NCBI GenBank assembly: GCA_035934235.1 | Contig: DASYYB010000020.1 | Coordinates: 27,981 to 91,980, forward strand | Source of the DNA: REEB95 sp035934235 | Lineage (GTDB): Bacteria; Pseudomonadota; Alphaproteobacteria; ATCC43930; CGMCC-115725 | Direction of reading: 5' to 3' | Length of the DNA: 64,000 nucleotides | Shown here: piece by piece, positions 30,464 to 38,357 of the stretch | How positions within the stretch are numbered: the first letter of the stretch is position 1 | Layout: every line of letters starts with the position of its first letter | The notes under the pieces: generated by a model | What the model saw: only the letters and a program-made list of their open reading frames with translations | Told to the model about the DNA's origin: nothing | Database searches by the model: none | Made by a program: the position numbers and the translations under genes

Positions 30464-31105
30464 ATGACACTTCCTACGCAATTTCCAAGATTTGCAGTCC
30501 CCATTAAGTTTTATCTCGCGTCCTATCGCGCGTGCTCTGACTGCAAATATGCAATCGGGGAACTGAGAAACGAGCGCGTGAGCCTGTCCGCATGGAAAGT
30601 AAAGTGGGCAGGAATTTGCTCGCTTCTTAAGGCATCGATCCACTTGATGCGGGCGAAAGATGCAAAGTCGTGTATGCCCGAGACTCTTCGAAGGGAGCTT
30701 ATCGGGGTATGGAATCGCCTCGGCAGCGAGCGAAGCAAGTACAAGATTTTTTGGGAGTTCATTGATAAGGAGCGCAACAATATCCTGAAGGAATACGACT
30801 TTTCCGCGTATGCAGCCGTGCTGGCAGCTGATGGCTCGGTCAACGATGCAACTCCAACACTTCTTCGGATTCTGTCGGAAGGCGAAAAAGAAGCGCTCGT
30901 TATCCGTGGCGGAGCCTATGACGGTCGGCTCGCTCTCGATGTTGCCTCTGAGGCTGTGCAATGGATTGAAGAGACATTGCTAAGCGCAATCAAAGCCGCA
31001 GGTTACGACCCAGAGCAGAATGTTATGTCGGAGGACTTCGTCCCTCCTCCCACGCCACCCTCGTTTGCCACCTTTCTTTCCCAGGGCGAGACCGGCACGT
31101 CTTGA
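30464..31105 (+). CDS. Hypothetical protein (213 aa), low GC
   Basis: Not recognised. From MTLPTQFPRFAVPIKFYLAS, it has CSDCKYAIGELRNERVSLSAWKVKWAGICSLLKASIHLM, then a helical body with SERSKYKIFWEFIDKERNNILKEYDF, and a Pro-rich end. The CSDCKYAI pair and the regularly spaced aromatic residues suggest a helical bundle. It is clearly less GC-rich than the chromosome, and its stop overlaps the TTGACA of the PadR promoter. An alternative GTG start 24 bases upstream exists. Confidence 0.5.
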   Translation: MTLPTQFPRFAVPIKFYLASYRACSDCKYAIGELRNERVSLSAWKVKWAGICSLLKASIHLMRAKDAKSCMPETLRRELIGVWNRLGSERSKYKIFWEFIDKERNNILKEYDFSAYAAVLAADGSVNDATPTLLRILSEGEKEALVIRGGAYDGRLALDVASEAVQWIEETLLSAIKAAGYDPEQNVMSEDFVPPPTPPSFATFLSQGETGTS

Positions 31106-31147
31106 CAGATAGATCGCCCGATGATTATCTCCTCTTTGTAGAGATAA
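31102..31147 (+). promoter_or_regulatory. PadR operator-promoter with TTATCTC/GAGATAA palindrome
   Basis: TTATCTC (31125-31131) and GAGATAA (31141-31147) form a perfect 7-bp inverted repeat with a 9-base spacer. TTGACA (31102-31107) is 17 bases upstream of the left arm, so bound repressor would cover the core promoter. PadR-type regulators usually repress their own operons from such sites (family knowledge). Confidence 0.6.
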
Positions 31148-31161
31148 TAAGGGTGGTGCGA

Positions 31162-31491
31162 ATGGTCCGGTATGGCATGGGGCGGCTTGAGGAAGCGGTC
31201 TTGCTGGCGGTTGTACGGCTTGGCGCCAAAGGGTACGGCGTCACGATCCGTCGTGACGTGAACGAGCGGCTGGGTGGCGGCGAGCGGTCGTTCGGCGCGA
31301 TCTACTCCTCGCTTGAGCGACTGGAAGCAAAGGGCTTTATCTCATCGAAGCTAGGAAAGCCCACGCCGGAGCGCGGCGGTAAACCGAAGCGCTTTTACAA
31401 GATTGAAGCGCCAGGAGTCCGCGCATTGGCTGATGCTCACACCGGCGTGGTGAATGTATGGGCTGGACTGCCTGCGGGAGCACCGGCATGA
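31162..31491 (+). CDS. PadR-family transcriptional regulator
   Basis: 109 residues from MVRYGMGRLEEAVLLAVVRL (a start 15 bases later is possible). EEAVLLAVVRLGAKGYGVTIRRDVNERL is the winged-HTH and GAIYSSLERLEAKGFISSKLGKPTPERGGKPKRFYKIEAPG the recognition and wing region, as in PadR. No C-terminal extension is present, typical of the short subfamily. It overlaps the next gene by 4 bases, forming a two-gene operon behind a palindrome. Confidence 0.85.
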   Translation: MVRYGMGRLEEAVLLAVVRLGAKGYGVTIRRDVNERLGGGERSFGAIYSSLERLEAKGFISSKLGKPTPERGGKPKRFYKIEAPGVRALADAHTGVVNVWAGLPAGAPA

Positions 31492-32108
31492 AGAAGCGTG
31501 ACAATCGGTTCGATGCCGAGCAGATGGACCTATTCCGGCAGGGTAAGCCGGTAGACAACGATTGGTTTCAGGACTGGTTGAAGCGGCAGGTCGGCGAGAA
31601 TCCCGATATGCCGGCAGGTACCGAAGTTTTGCTTTCACTCGACAGCGGCGACTCCCCCGAGGCGGAACTAAACGAACAATTCGACCTCTACGTCCAGGGG
31701 TTGCAGCGGAGAGCAAAGGGGGCGACCGAGGAAGCTCTAGAGTCTATGACCGAGGAACTCATAGCTGCAGAGGCTCAACTGAGGAACACCCTCAACGACG
31801 CAAACGTGAGAAACCGTTTGCGGGCCGTCCGGTCACTCAAGCGTTGGCGAAATGGCATGCGACCGTCGGAGTCCGCGTGCGCCGTCCCGCGTTGGGGCGA
31901 ATTTGCGCTTCTGTTTGTATTGCCGAAGAAAGCGCGCGAAACGTTGCCTGCTGACCTAGCGCAGGAATTCCGTGAGGTCATCTTACCGAAGATGGGGCCG
32001 CGGCTAGCGCCCATCTGGTATTGGGTGCAGGTCGCGCGTACCGCACCATGGATGTGGTTCACCATCGGATACACGTTGTTGCGCGCGAAGATCGGCCTGC
32101 CGATCTAG
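31488..32108 (+). CDS. PadR-partner membrane-associated protein (206 aa)
   Basis: Starts MKKRDNRFDAEQMDLFRQGKPV; ATG overlaps the PadR stop. A charged N-terminal half with coiled-coil-like ATEEALESMTEELIAAEAQLRNTL precedes a hydrophobic C-terminal stretch (about 170-195: LAPIWYWVQVARTAPWMWFTIGYTLL). PadR genes in alphaproteobacteria are often coupled to such a downstream membrane protein. Function unknown; probably the regulated product. Confidence 0.65.
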   Translation: MKKRDNRFDAEQMDLFRQGKPVDNDWFQDWLKRQVGENPDMPAGTEVLLSLDSGDSPEAELNEQFDLYVQGLQRRAKGATEEALESMTEELIAAEAQLRNTLNDANVRNRLRAVRSLKRWRNGMRPSESACAVPRWGEFALLFVLPKKARETLPADLAQEFREVILPKMGPRLAPIWYWVQVARTAPWMWFTIGYTLLRAKIGLPI

Positions 32109-32125
32109 CGGCACACTGAAATGGG

Positions 32126-32143
32126 CGGCGCGAGGCTTCGGCA
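32126..32143 (-). repeat. 18-bp terS1-upstream remnant
   Basis: CGGCGCGAGGCTTCGGCA matches 26251-26268. Short, but it is the next piece in colinear order after the 30284-30372 remnant. Confidence 0.5.
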
Positions 32144-32296
32144 TCCGGTGCGATAGCGCGATGCGTGGTCGGCTCGGTCGTCATCGCGGGCGCGACGAAG
32201 CATTCGCCGGCGCTTTTTCTGCCGCGGCGCCGATTGCGTCTCGGCTAGCGCAATGACAGAGTGAACGGAGCGATCACCATAATCGGAGTGGCGTCG

Positions 32297-32731
32297 ATGG
32301 CGTCGGACGCGATTCAATCGCCCTGGAGAACCGCCGCGATCCTCGTCGCCCGGTTGATTTTCGCGGGCATCTTCGTCATGGCCGCGGCTTTCAAGTTCAT
32401 CAACATGGGCGGCACGGCAGGCTATATCGCCGCGGCCGGCCTCCCGGTGCCGTTGCTATTGGCGTGGTGCGCCGCCGTGTTCGAATGCGCGCTGATCGTA
32501 TGCTTCCTGACCGGCGCTTATTTTTCCGAGGCGGCGCTGCTGGCGGCCGCCTATGTGCTGTTCCTCGGCTTTACGTTCCACGGGCCGGGACGCTGGAGCG
32601 GCAACCAGACGGAGTTCGGTTTCTTCGTCGACCACTTTACCTTCGTTGCCGGGCTGCTATTTGCCGCGGTCCACGGACCGGGACGCGTTCTGGCGTTGAA
32701 GGCTGGATCGATCGGCCGGGCGCAATTCTGA
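32297..32731 (+). CDS. DoxX-family membrane protein
   Basis: 144 residues from MASDAIQSPWRTAAILVARL; GGAG 8 bases upstream decides this ATG over a GTG 36 bases earlier. Four helices: VARLIFAGIFVMAAAFKFIN (with the family FIN/GG loop), LLLAWCAAVFECALIVCFLTG, EAALLAAAYVLFLGFTFH, and FFVDHFTFVAGLLFAAV. DoxX-like proteins are small four-helix membrane proteins, linked to redox or respiration. Its 3' end carries, antisense, the LexA-type promoter copy B. Confidence 0.75.
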   Translation: MASDAIQSPWRTAAILVARLIFAGIFVMAAAFKFINMGGTAGYIAAAGLPVPLLLAWCAAVFECALIVCFLTGAYFSEAALLAAAYVLFLGFTFHGPGRWSGNQTEFGFFVDHFTFVAGLLFAAVHGPGRVLALKAGSIGRAQF

Positions 32732-32741
32732 GGATGCGATT

Positions 32742-32785
32742 TTCATAGCAAATCGCACCGGGCCAGTCAAGAACAAATAGGGAAC
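32742..32785 (-). promoter_or_regulatory. LexA-box promoter, copy B (leftward)
   Basis: Minus strand: GTTCCCTATTTGTTC (32785-32771, GTTC-N7-GTTC), then TTGACT (32770-32765), 17 bases, and TATGAA (32747-32742). The same architecture as copy A within a 72-base near-repeat. It faces into the 3' end of the DoxX gene, so any transcript would be antisense to it. Confidence 0.7.
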
Positions 32786-32818
32786 ATTTTTCTAGGAGAT
32801 GAATGCTGTCATCCGGCA

Positions 32819-32840
32819 TATAATGCAACGGTACCGTTGC
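32819..32840 (+). promoter_or_regulatory. Consensus -10 adjoining a perfect 16-bp palindrome (TetR-type operator)
   Basis: TATAAT (32819-32824) is followed at once by GCAACGGTACCGTTGC (32825-32840), a perfect palindrome that would span the transcription start. The TetR gene downstream is the natural candidate to bind it. No good -35 element was found. Confidence 0.72.
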
Positions 32841-32927
32841 GTTGCGTTAAGGAAGCTATTGAGCGACAGGCGCCGCGTCGCTTGCCGTAAGAGCGCAACA
32901 CCACGCCGCTGCCTTGGAGGGATGATC

Positions 32928-33293
32928 ATGCTGAAATTCAGATCCGCGTTGATCGCCGGCTGTGCCGCCGCGGCCCTTGCCGTCGCGCCCATGGCTTCCG
33001 CGTCGGCACACGGGTACCGCCACGGCGGCGGGCTCATCTTCGGGTTGGCTGCTGTCGGTGCGGCCGCGATTGTCGGCGTCGCCACGATCGTAACCGCCCC
33101 CATCCGCGCATTGGCCGCGCCGGCGTATGCCGGGCCGGCTTACTATGCACCGCCGCCGGCGTATTATCCGCCACCGTCGGCGTATTATCCGCCACCGCCG
33201 AGCTATTATGCCCCGCCTGCCTACTATGCGCCGCCACCGCCACCGCCGCCGCCTTATGGCTACTACCCGCCTCCCGGCTATTACGGACGCTGA
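32928..33293 (+). CDS. Secreted Pro/Tyr-rich repeat protein
   Basis: 121 residues; GGAGG 7 bases upstream selects this ATG. Signal peptide MLKFRSALIAGCAAAALAVAPMASASA, then a hydrophobic Gly/Ala segment (LIFGLAAVGAAAIVGVATIV) which could be a membrane helix. From about residue 68 to the end there are repeated AYY-PPP units (PAYYPPPSAYYPPPP...). It is probably envelope-exposed. The palindrome at 32825 precedes it and the TetR gene follows, which suggests one regulated unit. Confidence 0.72.
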   Translation: MLKFRSALIAGCAAAALAVAPMASASAHGYRHGGGLIFGLAAVGAAAIVGVATIVTAPIRALAAPAYAGPAYYAPPPAYYPPPSAYYPPPPSYYAPPAYYAPPPPPPPPYGYYPPPGYYGR

Positions 33294-33350
33294 GCCGTAC
33301 CGAGGCGAAGCGCATTCAATTCGATTCTGTTTGACGGCGAGGCGACCGGC

Positions 33351-34049
33351 GTGACCACGCGCCGGACAGCGGGAACGCGGACGGTTTCCCGACGACGCGG
33401 CGGCAGGCCGTCGCGCGAAGATGCCGCGCTTCTCGGCGAACGCATTCTCGACGTCGCGACCGAATTGTTCCTCGCCGAGGGATACGGCGTCACGAGCATC
33501 GAAGCGATCGCGCAGCGCGCCCGGATTTCCAAGCGCACATTTTATCATCGGTTTCCCGACAAGGCGGCTCTCTTCGGCGCCGTCATTCACCGGATTATCG
33601 AAAGGCTCCGGCCACCGGCCGACATACCGCTCTTCGAGGGCGGCAACCTAGACGAGATTCTGCGGCATCTAGCGCGGCTCATCCTGCGCGCCGTCCTTGC
33701 GCCGACGGCGCTGTCACTCCATCGGCTATTGGTGGCCGAGGCGCGGCGCTTCCCCGAACTTGCCGCCGTTGCGGCGCGCGAAGGCAGCCGGGACGAGGCC
33801 GTCAAGCAGATCGCCGCCATCATCGACCGCGAGACACGTGCCACCGGTCTTGCCGTCGACGATCCGTTATTTGCCGCCGAGCAGTTTCTCGAATTTGTTA
33901 TCGCGGCACCACGGCGCCGCGCGCTCGGTTTCGGTACGCCGATGAACGAGGCCGAACTCAACGCCTGGGCAGACGATTGCGTCGATCTGTTCCTGAATGG
34001 CTGCCGCGCCGGGAAATCGAACCCGGACGGGCCACAAAAAAAGAAGTAG
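33351..34049 (+). CDS. TetR/AcrR-family regulator
   Basis: 232 residues from GTG. HTH at about 27-72: ILDVATELFLAEGYGVTSIEAIAQRARISKRTFYHRFPDKAALFGAVIH, the standard TetR pattern. The C-terminal domain, with LLVAEARRFPELAAVAAREG and CVDLFLNG, resembles the AefR-like TetR_C family. The 17-residue basic N-terminal arm (RRTAGTRTVSRRRGGRPSR) is unusual in length. It probably autoregulates via the 32825-32840 palindrome. Confidence 0.85.
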   Translation: MTTRRTAGTRTVSRRRGGRPSREDAALLGERILDVATELFLAEGYGVTSIEAIAQRARISKRTFYHRFPDKAALFGAVIHRIIERLRPPADIPLFEGGNLDEILRHLARLILRAVLAPTALSLHRLLVAEARRFPELAAVAAREGSRDEAVKQIAAIIDRETRATGLAVDDPLFAAEQFLEFVIAAPRRRALGFGTPMNEAELNAWADDCVDLFLNGCRAGKSNPDGPQKKK

Positions 34050-34067
34050 GAAAGTCAGCGGCCGCGC

Positions 34068-34382
34068 TCAATGGCGGTGGAAACCGCCCCCGTGATGGAA
34101 AAAGAACGGGCGGCCGAAGCGGACGTCGAAGAAGGCGAATGCGGGTGCCGGATACACCGCCACCGGCGGCGGCGCGTAATAAATCGGCGGCGGGTAATAA
34201 TAGTAGCCGTTCGGCGGATAGACGATGCAGCCATAGCCTGGCCAATAGTAATAGCCGGCAGGGCACGCGGGTGCGGGATACGTGGGGTCATATTGCGCCG
34301 TGGCCGGTTGGACGCCGAACAATCCCAGCCCTATTCCGGCCGCCGCCGCCAAAATCCTGAAGCGATGCCAGCCGCGCGACAT
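34068..34382 (-). CDS. Secreted Tyr/Pro-rich protein, second
   Basis: 104 residues. Signal peptide MSRGWHRFRILAAAAGIGLGLFGVQPATAQ with a clear AQ cleavage site; the mature part is CPAGYYYWPGYGCIVYPPNGYYYYPPPIYYAPPP, ending in a His/Phe-rich tail (FFFHHGGGFHRH). It is compositionally like the 121-residue protein on the other side of the TetR gene but not an obvious duplicate. Converges with TetR. Function unknown; envelope-located. Confidence 0.7.
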   Translation of the reverse strand: MSRGWHRFRILAAAAGIGLGLFGVQPATAQYDPTYPAPACPAGYYYWPGYGCIVYPPNGYYYYPPPIYYAPPPVAVYPAPAFAFFDVRFGRPFFFHHGGGFHRH

Positions 34383-34675
34383 GGGCGACCTCCCTCGCTT
34401 GCTCTCATTTGGAGGTTGGATGGCAGACGACCGTTTCCAATCACAAGTTTGTGTGCGGCAAAATTCGCGGCCACGTCAGGTCCTTACGCTCAACCGCTCG
34501 CTTCAGGAACTGCCACTTCTAGGCGTCGACCCGTGCGAGATCGGTGGCGGCAGCCGCGTCGCCGCCAATGACCTCGGCTTCATCGAGCTTGCTTTAATTC
34601 GCCTTTGGCCGCGTACTGATGGGCTCACGCCCTCGAGGAATTGGCCGAGCAAACCTCAAAGCAGGAGTTGCGCGA

Positions 34676-34867
34676 ATGGCCGTCGTTCCCGTCTTCAGCT
34701 ACACAACCTATAACCTCGCGACTGACCGAAACGATAAGCAGCCCGTTAAGGGCACGGTCAATGCAATTTGGCGCGCCAAAGGCGACGTCATCAATGGCAC
34801 GCGAGAAATGATCGACGAATCACTCCTTGACGATGCCGGGTTTTGCCGCCCCGCAACTTCGAATTAG
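34676..34867 (+). CDS. Small hypothetical protein (63 aa)
   Basis: MAVVPVFSYTTYNLATDRNDKQPVKGTVNAIWRAKGDVINGTREMIDESLLDDAGF is acidic and soluble, and GGAG lies 8 bases before ATG. The VINGTREMIDESLLDDAG end suggests a small alpha/beta unit. I do not recognise the family. The 293 bases before it (34383-34675) hold nothing I can support. Confidence 0.5.
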   Translation: MAVVPVFSYTTYNLATDRNDKQPVKGTVNAIWRAKGDVINGTREMIDESLLDDAGFCRPATSN

Positions 34868-34909
34868 GACACGAGCTGCCCGGCCGCGAGCTTGACGCGC
34901 GGCAACGGC

Positions 34910-35068
34910 TCAGCCCTGGTGCCTTTCCAGCTCCTGGATCTTTTCAAGCTCCGCTTCGATTTTCCGGATCGTTTCGAGGTAGTACTGCGCGACCGACGCA
35001 GGCGCGCCGCGGAGCAATCGATTGTACGCCTCGATTTGGAACCTCAGGTCATCAGCACGGTCGGACAT
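34910..35068 (-). CDS. Small helical protein (52 aa)
   Basis: MSDRADDLRFQIEAYNRLLR, then GAPASVAQYYLETIRKIEAELEKIQELER. The pattern of a helical hairpin with heptads suggests a coiled coil. It appears to be a frequent Hyphomicrobiales type of small protein, which I cannot verify. ATG is followed by in-frame sequence that is preceded by poor upstream sequence, so it is preferred over the 72-residue frame. Confidence 0.5.
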   Translation of the reverse strand: MSDRADDLRFQIEAYNRLLRGAPASVAQYYLETIRKIEAELEKIQELERHQG

Positions 35069-35137
35069 GACGACTTTCCTAAACACACGCCGCCGATCAG
35101 CGGCGCCGTCGGCCCGGCGCGCGGGCACTGCGAGCGG

Positions 35138-35320
35138 TTACTCGGCGCCGGCGCCGGTCGCTTGGCCGGGCGCAGCGGCCCCTTGTTCAATTTCCGTTGC
35201 CGCCTGCTCGCACTGATTGGCAAGGATCGGGAATACGCGTTGCCTTTCGGCTTCCCGCGTTGTCTGCGCCGCTCGACGCAGCTCGAAGGCTTGTTCTCGC
35301 AATAGCGCTGGTTCGCGCAT
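35138..35320 (-). CDS. Small helical hypothetical protein (60 aa)
   Basis: MREPALLREQAFELRRAAQTTREAERQRVFPILANQCEQAATEIEQG... is helical; GAGG 6 bases upstream chooses this ATG. Such short EQAFELR proteins are common in rhizobia, unknown in function. It ends 69 bases from the 52-residue gene. Confidence 0.48.
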   Translation of the reverse strand: MREPALLREQAFELRRAAQTTREAERQRVFPILANQCEQAATEIEQGAAAPGQATGAGAE

Positions 35321-35554
35321 TGGCATCCTCCCTGAACGCCTCGACGTACGCAAAGCTTGTCACCGCGCCACACGCCCCCTCAAGTTCATAAATCTGCAAC
35401 AGATCGGACAGCGTTCCGGCGCGCCGTTTCCCCAATATAGGCAAGGCCTTGACGCGAGCGATGCCGAAGCATGAAATCAAAGACGGCAAGCACGTCGCTT
35501 GCCCGTTAGAGCAAGCACGTGACCTGCCGGTGTGTGTGTAGGTAGGAGGTCACC

Positions 35555-35974
35555 ATGTGCGATTATTCCCTGGAAGCGTACCGAACCCGACCGGCCCGCG
35601 AGGGCGAACGCTATGTGACGATCCGCTTCAACAGCGGCTCGATCGGCCTGGCGGCGCCCGGTGACGTCATGACTCCGGTCTGCGTCGCCTGCGACACGCC
35701 GCTGCACATCGAGGACATTCCGGCGCATGTGCAGGCGCGGCTTGGCATCAACGCCGCCGAGGACGCGACCCTGGTGCATCTGGATCAGGGGTCCTTCCGC
35801 GACGGCGTGCGTTTCGCGAACGGCGGGACGATCGCGCTCTATCAACTCGGCACCGGCGTCGGCGTGACCGTGACCGCGCTGCTCGAGAATGCCGGCCGCA
35901 TCGAGCGCCCGGCAGAGCGCAGACATGAACGGCAGCAGACGGCCGGACTCTTCGCCCGCTGGCTCGCCGACTGA
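35555..35974 (+). CDS. Hypothetical protein (139 aa)
   Basis: MCDYSLEAYRTRPAREGERYVTIRFNSGSIGLAAPGD, then CVACDTPLHIEDIPAHVQARLG and VRFANGGTIALYQLGTGVGVTVTALLEN. A beta-rich small domain with a CxxC pair (CVACD); start supported by GGAGGTCACC before ATG. A recurrent Hyphomicrobiales-type hypothetical; no function known. It is probably soluble and cytoplasmic. Confidence 0.6.
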   Translation: MCDYSLEAYRTRPAREGERYVTIRFNSGSIGLAAPGDVMTPVCVACDTPLHIEDIPAHVQARLGINAAEDATLVHLDQGSFRDGVRFANGGTIALYQLGTGVGVTVTALLENAGRIERPAERRHERQQTAGLFARWLAD

Positions 35975-36059
35975 CGAGGCTTCGCGCTCAATTTCGTCCC
36001 CTTCGGGCCGTCCCGCCATCAGGTGACGGCCCGACCTTTATCCGCCGCCGGCCGGCGCG

Positions 36060-36893
36060 CTAACGCCTGGCGGCCAGCTTGCGGAATTGCCGCGCCATCG
36101 CGTCGACCCGCGCGAGATATGTGGCGGCGAGCTCGTCGCCGCAGCGCTCGCCGGCCGCCAGGTGGAAATGGCGGCGCGCGAAATTCGTCGCCGGAACGAC
36201 GCCGCAAAGCTGGACGATCGCGGCGAGATCCTGAACCTGAAGCGGGCTGGCCGCGGGCGCGGGCCGGGCGGCGCGGATTTCGGCGACCTTGCGATCGAGA
36301 TATACCGCAGCGAGCTCGATCGCGTCGTGCGGCAGCACGCGCGTATAGAGGAAATTGGCCCAGCAATCGTCGGTCACGGCGTGATCGCGGATGCAATAAT
36401 GACGCGCCTCGTCGAAGGCGGCGTCGGTCATCTGGTACATGCCGACGGAGCTCGAGGCCGGCGCATAGACGCCGAAGGGATTCAGCGAGAACCGCCAGCG
36501 CCAATATGTCCGCGCGACGGGATTGCCGCCGCTTTCGACCTCGGCCAGCGCCGCCAGCAGCTCCGGCGAGATCGCCGGGGTGGAATAGCGGCGGAAGAGG
36601 TCGCCGTAATCCCGCCAGGCATCTTCCGGCGTCTTGGCGAGCGTGCCGTCCAGCGGAAAGAACAGCTCGGTCGGCTTGCGGGCGACGTGATAGACGAGAT
36701 TCACCGCCGAGAAGACCGCGAGGATCGCCGCGACAGCGATCCCGATGCGCACGGCGCGCGGCAGCGCGGCGCGCTTGCGCCACGCCCGGCGCAGAAGCTT
36801 TCGCCAGCGTTCGATCCGGCGCCGGATGGCATTCCAATTGCGCCGGATGCGAGGTTTGCGAAGCGGAACGCGGCCGATCCGCGATGAAGCCAT
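36060..36893 (-). CDS. Membrane-anchored lytic transglycosylase-like protein
   Basis: 277 residues from MASSRIGRVPLRKPRIRR. A strongly basic N-terminal 50 residues precedes one membrane helix (about 50-67, AVRIGIAVAAILAVFSAV). The SLT-like domain has ELLAALAEVESGGNPVA (catalytic Glu) and SSSVGMYQMTDAAFDEARHYC. The C-terminal part has CGVVPATNFARRHFHLA. It should cleave peptidoglycan in the periplasm. ATG chosen because the upstream frame is low-complexity Arg/Pro. Confidence 0.72.
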   Translation of the reverse strand: MASSRIGRVPLRKPRIRRNWNAIRRRIERWRKLLRRAWRKRAALPRAVRIGIAVAAILAVFSAVNLVYHVARKPTELFFPLDGTLAKTPEDAWRDYGDLFRRYSTPAISPELLAALAEVESGGNPVARTYWRWRFSLNPFGVYAPASSSVGMYQMTDAAFDEARHYCIRDHAVTDDCWANFLYTRVLPHDAIELAAVYLDRKVAEIRAARPAPAASPLQVQDLAAIVQLCGVVPATNFARRHFHLAAGERCGDELAATYLARVDAMARQFRKLAARR

Positions 36894-37043
36894 GGGCGAA
36901 GACGCTAGAAACGGCTCGGGGCTTTTTCGTGGCGGCGATCGCGCGCCGCGCCCGGCCATGGCGGGCGAGCAGCGCTTAAGCCGCCAGCGCCGTTGAAATG
37001 CCGCAAAACCGCATCAAGAATGCGGCGAAGGCAAGGACGGACA

Positions 37044-37670
37044 ATGCGCACCACGTTCCACAAGCTTTTCGGTCTCGCCGTTGTGGCATGGGCGTCGATC
37101 GCGGCCGGCACAAGCCGGGCCGAATCGCTGCTCGATGCGCCCGTCGCCTACAGCGCGACCCGCACCACCACGGTCGACGGACGAACCTATGTGGGGACCG
37201 TCCATCACATCGCCGGCAAGGAGCAGCAGGAGGAGACGCTGTTCGGCATGGCCGACGCGTTCATCCTCGACGGCAATAAAGACAAGGGATGGCTCGTCGT
37301 TCCGGCGCTCAAAAGCTTCGTCGCGTTTCCATTTCCGCCGATGATGGTCGTGCTGGCCAGCCCCACGTTGAAGAAAACCCGCGTCGGCGACGACGTCGTG
37401 GATGGCATCGAGACCACCAAATACGCGATCCACACGCGGGCGAGCGACGGCACGGTGGCCGACGGCTTCGCCTGGTTCAGCCGGCGCGGCGTGCTGATGA
37501 AGCTGCAAGGCAGCGTGACCGCGCGCCAGGGCCATCGCACGACCGTTGCCATGGTTTTGCACGGAGTCAAAGAGGCGCCGCAGGACGCGGCGCTGTTCGT
37601 CCCGCCGCAAGACTTCACGCAATTGCCGGCCGACGCCCTGCAGCCGCTGCTCGGCGCGCCGCCGCAATAA
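37044..37670 (+). CDS. Secreted DUF4412-like / LolA-fold hypothetical protein
   Basis: 208 residues. Signal peptide MRTTFHKLFGLAVVAWASIAAGTSRA. The mature protein is beta-rich: LDAPVAYSATRTTTVDGRTYVGTVHHIAGKEQQE, ADAFILDGNKDKGWLVVPALKSFVAF, ETTKYAIHTRASDGTVADGFAWFSRRGVLMKLQG, and a C-terminal VPPQDFTQLP. This resembles DUF4412/outer-membrane sorting-like proteins with a half-barrel fold. Periplasmic; function unknown. Confidence 0.65.
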   Translation: MRTTFHKLFGLAVVAWASIAAGTSRAESLLDAPVAYSATRTTTVDGRTYVGTVHHIAGKEQQEETLFGMADAFILDGNKDKGWLVVPALKSFVAFPFPPMMVVLASPTLKKTRVGDDVVDGIETTKYAIHTRASDGTVADGFAWFSRRGVLMKLQGSVTARQGHRTTVAMVLHGVKEAPQDAALFVPPQDFTQLPADALQPLLGAPPQ

Positions 37671-37712
37671 CGCTTCGGACCGCGAGCGCTCGACGGCGAG
37701 TCCGCTTGGCGA

Positions 37713-38081
37713 TCAGGCGGGCTTGGCGTATTTCGCGACGCCGGTGAAGTCGATCAAGACACAGCGCCTGTCGCCGACGGTCCACGCATCGTGGCCGGGC
37801 GGCATGTGGAACGCATCGCCGGCGCCGTATTCGACCTCGGCGCCGTCGTCCATCTTCACCACCATCTTGCCTTCCAGGACATAGCCGGTGTGCTCGTTCT
37901 GGCACGAGGGCGTTCCGGCGATCGGCTTGACGTGTTGGGACCAGCGCCAGCCGGGCTCGAACACGCCACGGCCGACGGCGTGACTGCCGACGGTGACGAC
38001 GTCGAGCTTTCCCTTGCCATCCTTGAAGGCGCGCGTTTCATCGGGCTTGTCGAGGTGCTTACGCTCAAGCTTCCCAGCCAT
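37713..38081 (-). CDS. Cupin domain protein
   Basis: 122 residues. GVFEPGWRWSQHVKPIAGTPSCQNEHTGYVLEGKMVVKM (about 42-80) contains cupin motif 1, and MPPGHDAWTVGDRRCVLIDFTGVAKYAKP motif 2. Ends AKPA. AGGACATGAA ribosome-binding site before ATG. A single-domain cupin of unknown substrate; the ordinary upstream region of about 276 bases up to 38357 has no supported gene. Confidence 0.8.
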   Translation of the reverse strand: MAGKLERKHLDKPDETRAFKDGKGKLDVVTVGSHAVGRGVFEPGWRWSQHVKPIAGTPSCQNEHTGYVLEGKMVVKMDDGAEVEYGAGDAFHMPPGHDAWTVGDRRCVLIDFTGVAKYAKPA

Positions 38082-38357
38082 TTCATGTCCTCCATGATTT
38101 GTTGTTCTGCATGAGGCGAATTCGTTCACACGACCAACCATTCGCACGAGCTTTATCATCAAAGCGCTTCGGTCCGTGGAAGCGCAAGGGCCGGGTCCGG
38201 TTTCCGCGATCGCGTGCGCATCGCGGTCATGGCGCGAAGTGGACAGAGCTCGACGCGTGACGTTGGACCGCACCTGAGCCAATGCCGGCACCGGCAGAGC
38301 TTTTTCGTGGCGAGGGTTGTATGGTCAACCGGCACGGAAGAAGGAGCCGCGAACGCC

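Noticed and set aside
35187..35489. Leftward 100-residue frame overlapping the 60-residue gene
   Set aside because: It overlaps a better supported gene and has mixed composition; a real short gene in its first 40 codons cannot be excluded.
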